A stretch of 64,000 nt of DNA from Saxidomus purpurata (taxonomy: Eukaryota; Mollusca; Bivalvia; Venerida; Veneridae): contig JAFMSR010000009.1 in the NCBI GenBank assembly GCA_022818135.1, positions 20,258,621 to 20,322,620 of the forward strand. The letters run 5' to 3'. A program made the translations under genes and the position numbers. The notes under the pieces are model-generated. The model worked only from the letters and a program-made list of their open reading frames with translations. It was not told the origin of the DNA and searched no databases. The first letter of the stretch is position 1, and each line of letters starts with the position of its first letter. Below are positions 56,163-64,000 of the stretch, in pieces.

Positions 56163-58004
56163 AGCTTAGCACACTTGATTGTTATCACTTTATTTGTTAA
56201 ATATTCTAATGTTAAGGTAGTGATCTAGCGTCCGTTCAGTGGGGTTACATTACCCATTTAGATAATAATTATATCATATATTTTGTATCTAATATATAGC
56301 TAATGACAAAAACAAGTCGTTTCCCGGTTTTTAAAACTTTTTTTTTGTTTTTAGCCTTTGATATTGTATGATATTTGATAAATTTCGTAAAATTTTGAAC
56401 AGCGATATTAAAGTAATATTTTCGATTTTCAGCACCAAATTCGTTATCGATGTATACAATTATAATGTCTGGGGATTCGTTTCGCATATTTTCCATATAA
56501 TTCTCCTAACAAAAAATATTTAATATCAAAGAAAAATCAGCCTTTCTTCTGACCGCTTGTTACGTATTTAACTATTATTAACCTGAGATGGATCCCTCAT
56601 TAATTAAATTTTCTTTAAACTGGTCCAAATCCCATGTTAATCGACCCCCAATTAACAAAATTCTGCTTGTTCAAAGTTGACACATCTTCCATCAAAGTAA
56701 GTGTCAAAAACATTCCTTTAACGACCACATTTGATTGGACTATATGAAACAATACCCGTTTAAGCATCCAATTATACGTAAGTACAATTAAATGATCGTC
56801 CATACAAAACTTAGCCCTGCCAAAACAGAAAAATTACAAGATCCGCCCACATAATCATTTTAATGCGAGAAAAGCTATTTTTTGTATGAATTTATTACCA
56901 CTACGGTATTTCGACAAGACCGTCACGTGAGTATCTAAAGTTTTTGAGGTACATAGCAAGTTGAACGAGAACTTACATCTTAAATAGTCAGCGGGGTGAT
57001 TAATAATTGATACACTCGAGCTGTTGTAAACAACTTGAAAACATGTTAATATTATTTTATAAAAAAAAATTAAACAAATTCAATTAATTAAAATTCCGAT
57101 TTTATCCGAAAAAAGTAGTTTAGTTATCTGAGCTAAATTTGGCAACATCTATAAATAATAAGCACAATTATCGTGCACTGGCCTTCTTGCAAGAGTTTAA
57201 TACAAATTATAAGATATTATAGAATAAACGGTTCTAAAAATTGTTAAAAAGAATGAATTTGTCGAGAACGCAAATTTATCAAATACTGTGATAGTAAACT
57301 GTACTTTTGTGAATAAACATTTTTTCACTAGAATTATTTCAAATGTTTTCGAATTTTAACAAAATCTTATTACTTTTTTTGCCGTTTGTTTCTCTTGTTT
57401 TCCATGTCAACTTATACAAATAAAAAACAATCTCATTTATAATTTCTGAACTGCTAAGCGTACACATTTTACTATCGAAACAATTCACTAATCAGTACCG
57501 GTTGACTCTGGCGGTTTGTTGATAATCCCTTGTCGGCGCCTCAAAAGGGGCAGAGGTATGAACGATTATTGACACACAGAAAGCGCGGCGCTGTTGGAAT
57601 ACGTACCGATCAACTTTAACAGTTCATAAAGCACGTTTTAATTTAATGTAATTTTCGTCATCTTTGATCTCGCTAATTTTATAGTTCAATTGAACATATG
57701 ATAATGCATAAAAACGAAATTTTGCGGCTATAACGCAAATAAGTATCGATAGCTACCTTAAACATTTTGCCATGTTATTTGCAAATTAGAAAAAAACGGT
57801 AAATTTACGTCTAGTAAAACAAAATCTTGTTCATAATACGTTTTTGTGACGTAGTGTTCTTAAATTTTGCAATTGCCTCAAGAAGTTAGTGATGACTGAT
57901 TAGATTTATCAACTTCAATGTAGTAATCGATTGAGACGTCTTTTATCGCCGCATTGCGTGACACCAAATGTTACGACTCATAATTCATTTGTAGCTTTAC
58001 AAGT
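56163..58004. other. No supported gene
   Basis: AT-rich. A GC-richer spot at about 57500-57610 (GACTCTGGCGG, CTTGTCGGCGCCTC) has no cloverleaf, domain or repeat partner in this window. Confidence 0.4.
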
Positions 58005-58108
58005 TGTTGAAATTTTTAGTTTAAGTTATAATACTTCCAAAGATTCTATTATAGTTTATATTTTGAAGGTAATTTAGTTTGTCATCGGTTATAGGGTAGG
58101 TCCCTTAA
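58005..58108 (-). repeat. Family B MITE fragment, reverse
   Basis: In reverse complement it reads TTAAGGGACCTACCCTATAA, GACAAACTAAATTACC, TTTGGAAGTATTATAACTTA. This is the left ~100 bp of family B; the rest is lost or unrecognisable. Confidence 0.75.
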
Positions 58109-58847
58109 ATTTACATTGTCTTTTAATTTGGCGATCATAATTGTAGAAAGACACTAATCACTGATTGATATTTAAGAAATAATTAGCAGTTTTCTAGTTA
58201 TAAACAAAAACTAAGAATGTGTGGAACTTTTTCATTCCCATTGCATATAGCGGATTTGTGCTGACTGTCAAATGAAATGCATTTTGGCCTTTTAACTTGA
58301 AATGTATGTGCTCGGTTAGACCTTGTGGTTCTAATGAATAGATATTCCGACACAAGTTGAAAACAGTTAGGAATGAAGTATTTCATCGCAATGTACATTT
58401 ATGCAGACTGATGGCGAACTGTACCACCTGCAGGAGTTCATTTAAAATTGTGTGCTGCCTTTTTCTACAAATTAAAACAAATTGGACAAAAATGCTACTA
58501 TTTTGCCTCTGAGTATATCTAAAGATCTCTTTCGACCACGGGGGTCAAACATTGAAAATTGAACCTTTCTGTTACTTATAATTCTATTCATGTACATGTT
58601 TGTCAATTAAAAAATAACTCTGTATTAGGCATTTCTTACACGTTATAAGAACATATTGGAGTATTGATAATAGTTGTCTACACTAATACATGTAATACCC
58701 TCGAACAATGAAAGGCAGTGAAGTCTTCGTTCGCTAGAGCGAAAGGCTTCAATACAAAATGAAGCACGCGTGCAATACATGAAATTAGTACTTATTCCGA
58801 TTAACATAAAAAAAACTTTCCAGCCTTTTAATCATTCAAATCTAACT
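58109..58847. other. No supported gene
   Basis: AT-rich intergenic DNA between family B pieces. An open frame at 58198-58398 shows no domain. Confidence 0.4.
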
Positions 58848-59580
58848 TTAAAGTGACATACCTTATAACTGATGTCAAACTAAATAACCACTAAGACGTA
58901 ACAGAATATTTGGAAGTAGGATAACTTAAAGGGACATACCCTATAACTGATGCCAAACTAAATAACCTCCAAAATATAAATGATAGAGCCTTTGGAAGTA
59001 CCATACCATAACCTTAAAGCTTTAGCTATCCATTTCCAGTCATTATCGATACAATCAGCGGTTTAAAATTCACTCCAGTACCGTAAATCATTCAATAATA
59101 TATGTAGAGTGTTGTTGTACAATTAATGGGTGGATGCGATTTATTACAGAAAGCCTCTACATTGATGAAGTGTGGTAAAATGAGGCATTTTTCGACATAG
59201 ATTCTTCTTTGAAATTGCATGTATTTGTCATTTTACATTCATTGAACACATAATCTATGCCTCGAGAACATAATCTGCCAGATGTAGGGAGTGCCCCTTT
59301 AGTCTAAAAGTTTGAGTCATTATCGATAAAATCAGCGGTTTAAAATATACTACAGTACCGTAAACCATTCAATAATCTATGTAGAGTTGTTGTTGTACAA
59401 TGAATGGGTGGATACGATTTATTACAGAAAGCCTCTATATTGTTTAATTGTTGTAAAATGAGGCACTTTTCGCCATAGCGTTTTCTTTGAAATTGTATCT
59501 ATTCATATCTTTACGTTCATTGAATACATAATCTATGTTCCGAGAATATATTCTGCTACATGTAGGGAGTGCCTCTTTAA
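58848..59580 (+). mobile_element. Family B MITE interrupted by another family B copy
   Basis: The outer copy starts TTAAAGTGACATACCTTATA, breaks at its internal TTAA (ATAACTTAA) and resumes TCTAAAAGTTTGAGTCATTA at about 59303. It ends TGTAGGGAGTGCCTCTTTAA. Joined across the inner copy, it has the normal family B layout. Confidence 0.9.
58926..59302 (+). mobile_element. Inner family B MITE (B within B)
   Basis: TTAAAGGGACATACCCTATA at the left and TGTAGGGAGTGCCCCTTTAG at the right; the last TTAA has changed to TTAG. It sits at a TTAA that is part of the host family B sequence (ATAACTTAACCTAAAAG in the copy at 55798). Confidence 0.9.
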
Positions 59581-60150
59581 ATATCAAAACATGATATCAA
59601 ACATTGTATTGTTATGTAAAATATCAATTATTGGTAAAAGAGAGTTTTTAAATATGCTTAAAGCTTTCTACTCGATCCTTGCTGTTGTTTAACAGAAATT
59701 TTGTACGTGTATTTATTGAATCGATACTGTTTAAACCAAGTAAAGATCTTTCAGAATATTTCTTATTAAACTTAAGGTCGGTGTCTTCCGGATCAGTTTA
59801 TGATGATGACTTTTATGTGGTTTTGATAATTTTGTCCAATCTAACCATTCTGTATTTGGTAAGTTGAAAGATTGCTTTGTTGTTTTTATTATAATTATAA
59901 TCATTATCATTATTATTATTATTTTCATTTTATTATCATTACAATGATTATAATGGTTATAATGATTATTACTACAAATGTATAATAATTATCATAAATA
60001 TATTCTTGCAATTTTGAACGGTAATATAACTTAAATGTAGCTTTGAACATCTGTAGCTGTTAAGTGTCCTGGTTTTTCAATGTGAATGGATTGAAGGCAG
60101 AGTGCTTTGGGCTTGGCAAGAGATTGGTTTCTCAAATTTTATTAATATCG
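59581..60150. other. Non-coding, with AT simple repeat
   Basis: Contains (ATT)n and (ATA)n-like sequence at about 59885-59990 (ATTATCATTATTATTATT). A possible exon-like frame at about 59757-59857 is discussed under rejected items. Confidence 0.45.
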
Positions 60151-60870
60151 CTTCACCGGTAAGTATGTCATAAGGTCAATGTCAACGTCAGTAAGGGTCA
60201 AATTTGAAACTAATATTCATTTAAAAATAATCATGTAGTTCAAACTCTATTACTATAACTTCAAAACCTAGGTCAGAAGATCAAAACAAGCCAAGGTCAA
60301 AGTTAAATTTTACAAATGTGTCTACTACATGGTTCAAACATTGGCGATTGGAACGTAATTAATTAGTTCAATGTCAATGTCAGTATCAATGTTGCAATCT
60401 CCATGCTTAAATAATTATTTAGTTCAAATTCCATTTCTTTTGCTTCAAAAACTAGAAAATAAGTGAGAAAGTCAAGTGAAGTCCGTGGTGAAGTTGAAAT
60501 CTATAAGATCCAAATTCCGTTTATATGGCTTTAAAAAACGAATTGTAAATATCAAGGTCAGTCAAGGTTTAAGTTGCAAATGTGACCACTGGTCCAGGAG
60601 CGGTGCCAACTGTAACCAAAGAGTTATTATTTGACAAATCTTGGTATAGAACCTCTACACAACGCTACAGCTAGATATTCTAGCTATGGACATTGTTGTA
60701 TGCGACAAATAGATTGTTAAAGCTTTTCTTTTATAAGCCTTTTTTAAAAACCGGTGACCCCGGGGCTGGGTCAATTTTGACCCGTCATTATTTTATACAA
60801 ACTTGTTAGAAGTCCACAATTCGATGCTTCTTGACAAAAATCTAAGCGCTGGCTCTTTTGCTGTTTTAGA
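60150..60870. repeat. Degenerate GGTCAA-rich repeat and piece of the GGGCATAAT-type repeat
   Basis: AAGGTCAATGTCAACGTCAG, AGCCAAGGTCAAAGTTAAAT and ATCAAGGTCAGTCAAGG recur at irregular spacing to about 60600. After that TTGGTATAGAACCTCTAC and ACCCCGGGGCTGGGTCAATT resemble 28096-29615. Highly decayed; no gene. Confidence 0.65.
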
Positions 60871-62897
60871 AGAAGAAAAACTATTGCAAATTTAAACCAA
60901 ACACGATATCAGAAAATCCTTTTAAAATTGCCATTCGTCGTGACTGTAAGGATGTGGAAGAAAGCTACACCCAAACTGCTAGTAAGCAATTACGACAAAA
61001 AAGTTTATCTAAAATCATCAACAATTGTGAAAAATATAATATGTTTAAAAGGTGGCATATTTTTTCTTCTTTTGTCATTTTTGAGATTTATGTCGACATG
61101 GGTAAAGAATGAAAGACTAATTGTATTTTAATCGGTTAAATGGACATTTTTTAAGCAAAATATAGTTGTACGAGGGATGGTCCAAATGTTGGGAATCGCT
61201 TTAGAATTGACAGACAAATATTACAAATTGTATAGCCAATTAACATACTAAATTTATAAAGATTCGCCATTATACAAGTTTATACATTACAAACATCATG
61301 AACCATCGCCGCACTTCAACGGTGTCAATAATGTCACACTTAATATTATTCACCGCCAGTGACAAAACCTTTGAATCAACCCTTGTACATGCAAAAATCA
61401 CAACATTGAAAAACAAATGTGTGAACTACAATTTGGAACAAAACAGCGGAATCAAACAACCTAGTCGATAAATTGACAAACGTAAAAATTAGTAATTTTA
61501 TGAAATACTTATCAAGCTTCATATAGATGCATATGAAAGCAATGTATACCTTGTTGTTTCTTAGATAATTTGTATCCTCATATAGCCCGCTGCAAAATTT
61601 GATAAGTCAGTTTTTCGATAATTTAACAAAGCTGTCCGCACTTGTTACAAAAGTGAATTTCATTTGGAATGACATAGTGAAAACAGAGAATTCATCTTTA
61701 AAAAGACAAGTTTCCGGGAGCTCATGTGTTTCACGTGCAGAATTTGATTACTAGACAGAGATAATTACATCAAAAGTGAAACGAAATGAAAAAAAAATGC
61801 TGATAGCGAATATATGTCACGAACTTTAAGCACTCCTTTTTATTAGATATTTCTGTTTAAGAAGATTTTCTCTGCAATCTATTTAGAAATCCAGTACTTA
61901 ATCCACCGACAGTCACGGCCGTGCACATTATACAAAAAAAACATGCAGGCATCTATATCAATTCTCTACGTTACAAAAGCACAGGCCAATAGTATCCAAG
62001 TTGAACATTCTTTGTATTCATCAGAGGTTCATGTACTATAGTGTTAATAGTCTGTTTTCCATTAGACCCCAAGAGATTTACCTATTATTTGCTTCTAGGA
62101 CTGGCACAGTGTAGCTTTTAAATATTCATAAGCCTGCTTTCATGTTTAGCCTCCCTGACTAATACGAAACAAAACAAACGCAGGTGTCACCTGAATTTTA
62201 TTAGAAATTACCTAGGCAAGGAAAGTGCAAACAATGCAATACGCCATTATTTACTTCTAAATTTACAAACTATCTAGTAAATGTAGTTATTGTAACGATT
62301 ATGCACACAAAGTCACGTATTGTCTGTTATCATCATAAGGCAGATACAGCGCATTAAAGATAGAGTGACGCAGACGCAGAATAACAGTGCAATATTATTG
62401 TGCAAATTCATTCATTATTATAAAGATTAAATCCTTTTTTACACGAATGGTTTTCTCAAAGTAGATCGCTGGGTTTCCCTCAGAAATTGTGTTAATGCCC
62501 TTAGAATCAGTACAGACTAAAGGCATTTTGCATGACAATCAAATGACGCATTGTCTTTTGTAGACAAATCACTGAAAAGTGATATTTCCATGGATCTTAG
62601 TAAAAAGAAAAACACTCGGCGAACAATTGAATTTTTAAAGAATGTTCGTGGTTTTTAACATATCTCTGTCTGCGTTGATTATATTTTGTCTATCAATTTC
62701 TGATCTGGTGTAAACATGATCGGAAACCATCTTGCGGAATGTTATACAAATGAATTAGTCTGAACCAAATATCAATACCTAAGTATTAAACATTTTCTCA
62801 ATAGTCTATCATTCATTATTACACGATCAATATAATCATTTTGAATTTCGGTAGTGGCATCTTTAAGACCACATGAATATGGATAATCCTCAGTTCT
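60871..62897. other. No supported gene
   Basis: AT-rich intergenic DNA. A 67-codon frame at 60928-61131 has no domain. No repeat family of this window recurs here. Confidence 0.45.
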
Positions 62898-63112
62898 GGA
62901 TCTTCTACGCCTGAATTCAACAGTTCAATTATTTGCAGTTGAATATGAAGGACAGCCTTCATCGGATCATCCTTAGTGCTGGTTTTAATTGAATTATTTG
63001 CAGTTGAATATAAAGGACAGCCTTCACCGGATCATCCCCAGTGCTTATTCTTCTACGCCTGATTTCAACAGTTCAATTATTTGCAGTTGTATATGAAGGG
63101 CAGCCTTCACTA
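62898..63112. repeat. Three-unit imperfect tandem repeat
   Basis: ATTTGCAGTTGAATATGAAG with ACAGCCTTCAYCGGATCATC occurs at about 62930, 62995 and 63078. The unit TCTACGCCTGAWTTCAACAG is present in the first and third only, so spacing is about 65 and 83 bp. Confidence 0.85.
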
Positions 63113-63548
63113 AGTGTATTTTTATGTCTTCATGGATATCAGAAGCATATTTTTAGCATAATATATAATTCACACTCGCCATGAACCCTACTAGAAATCA
63201 TTTTTAAATATAATTGATAGGAACAAATTGGTTATAAGTTTCATATTTAAACTTTCCACACATTGCCAGTGATATTCAAAGTGAGTTAATTTCTCCATAT
63301 GCAAATAAGATGGACAATTTAATGTCAACAGACGACATGATGTATTTAGTTTAATGGTGTTAAAGATAGACACGTAATTCAGTGCTTTACTTAAGCTCAA
63401 TTTGAATAATGTAACTAATGGTCATTTAAGTTGAAATAATTGATGTTGTCTTGTCAAGTTCGTAATGAAAAAGACATAAGAATGTGTTTTGAGACCCAAA
63501 GTCTCGAACCTGGTGTCTGCTATGCATTATTCATTCCACGATTTGCCT
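63113..63548. other. No supported gene
   Basis: AT-rich intergenic DNA; the minus-strand frame at 63191-63400 shows no domain. Confidence 0.4.
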
Positions 63549-63848
63549 TTAAAGCTGCTCGCAATCAGTTACTGTTGAAATTTTATTTTTTTGAAAATTG
63601 ACATACTTAAACATAAATATAAAATCAAAGGCTAGAATCAAATCATCGCTACATTATATGTTTATATAGGAATTTCAAAAGCGTTTGCAACGCTTTTGAA
63701 TTTGGTAGCGTATTTTTCGAAGTTTAGAGATATACGTGACATGAATTTATACTGGAGCATTTTTATGACTATATGCTCTATAATACGTTATTTACATACA
63801 GTTTGGTCAAATTTATTTTTTTACCAAAATCTGAGAGCGAGCAGCTTG
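63549..63848 (-). mobile_element. Family A MITE, reverse, right TTAA lost
   Basis: Starts TTAAAGCTGCTCGCAATCAG and ends ATCTGAGAGCGAGCAGCTTG, so the last TTAA is mutated. The interior has a deletion between GGCTAGAATC and TCGCTACATTATATG. The GCGTTTGCAACGC centre is intact. Confidence 0.9.
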
Positions 63849-64000
63849 ACGTAATCGTATGAAATACAGACTGATAATATAAATTAACAATACATGAAAG
63901 AACACTATGATGTTGAAGTAGATATTGTTGAGTGTTAACCAGTCTTGTCGGAGGCATAACGCGATTTAAGATTGCGTTATATGCTGAAAAAGCGATAGAA

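Noticed and set aside
59757..59857. Exon-like stretch between a TTTCAG and a GTAAG, encoding VYDDDFYVVLIILSNLTILYL, loosely like helix 1 of a receptor
   Set aside because: Short, AT-rich, no partner exons found on either side, and hydrophobic frames are common in T-rich DNA. Splice-like signals of this quality occur often by chance.

Overview
The window looks like AT-rich nuclear DNA of a mollusc, most likely a bivalve. The supporting signs are one intron-containing opsin gene with GT-AG introns, D34D mariner relics, tRNA-like SINE pieces, and several degenerate tandem repeats of a style I associate with bivalve genomes (GGTCAAGGTCA-type units, GAGGGCCAAGATGGCCCTA-type units, and ATGCCCCCGAAGG-ended elements). 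The species call is inference. No prokaryotic, viral or organellar gene was seen.

The only gene I can support is on the + strand at 33796-51853. It is a three-exon opsin: 33796-34503, 46617-46719 and 50244-51853, with phase 0 and phase 1 introns. The joined product is 806 residues. It resembles peropsin and other group-4 (tetraopsin) opsins, has the retinal-binding lysine (K308), and carries an unusually long cytoplasmic tail of about 480 residues. The tail holds two dynein-light-chain-like motifs, a short coiled-coil segment and a C-terminal class I PDZ ligand. An AATAAA signal follows at 52006.

Everything else is intergenic or intronic and dominated by short non-autonomous elements. Positions 1-13700 hold AT-rich DNA, a tandem-repeat element (2334-3388), two copies of a TTAA-flanked MITE (family A), a Tc1-like MITE (6828-7084), a diverged local duplication (7250-9650), a broken mariner (10440-11588) and a 543-bp TIR element (family D). 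Positions 13740-15670 are a diverged second copy of 2120-5660 and preserve an empty insertion site for one family A MITE. Positions 15700-33790 hold copies of an unclassified short repeat with a variable middle (family E), a second mariner (19114-20032), hairpins built on AATACAGCTC, inverted pairs of family A MITEs, a degenerate tandem repeat carrying a third TTAA MITE (family C), and C-rich tandem repeats just upstream of the opsin.

Intron 1 of the opsin (12.1 kb) is packed with nested elements: family B containing family A, another A, a 54-bp tandem repeat, a foldback with a TGACGTCA core, an A copy split by a 1.05-kb insertion, and a TAA-flanked Harbinger-like element. Intron 2 holds two family E copies. 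Downstream, 52.3-64.0 kb has a second family D element in opposite orientation, a 95-bp tandem array, more A and B copies including a B inside a B, and smaller tandem repeats.

The most interesting items are the scaffold-motif-bearing opsin tail, three unrelated TIR families that all use TTAA target sites (two of them shown by nested or empty-site comparison), and the AATACAGCTC and TGACGTCA hairpins.
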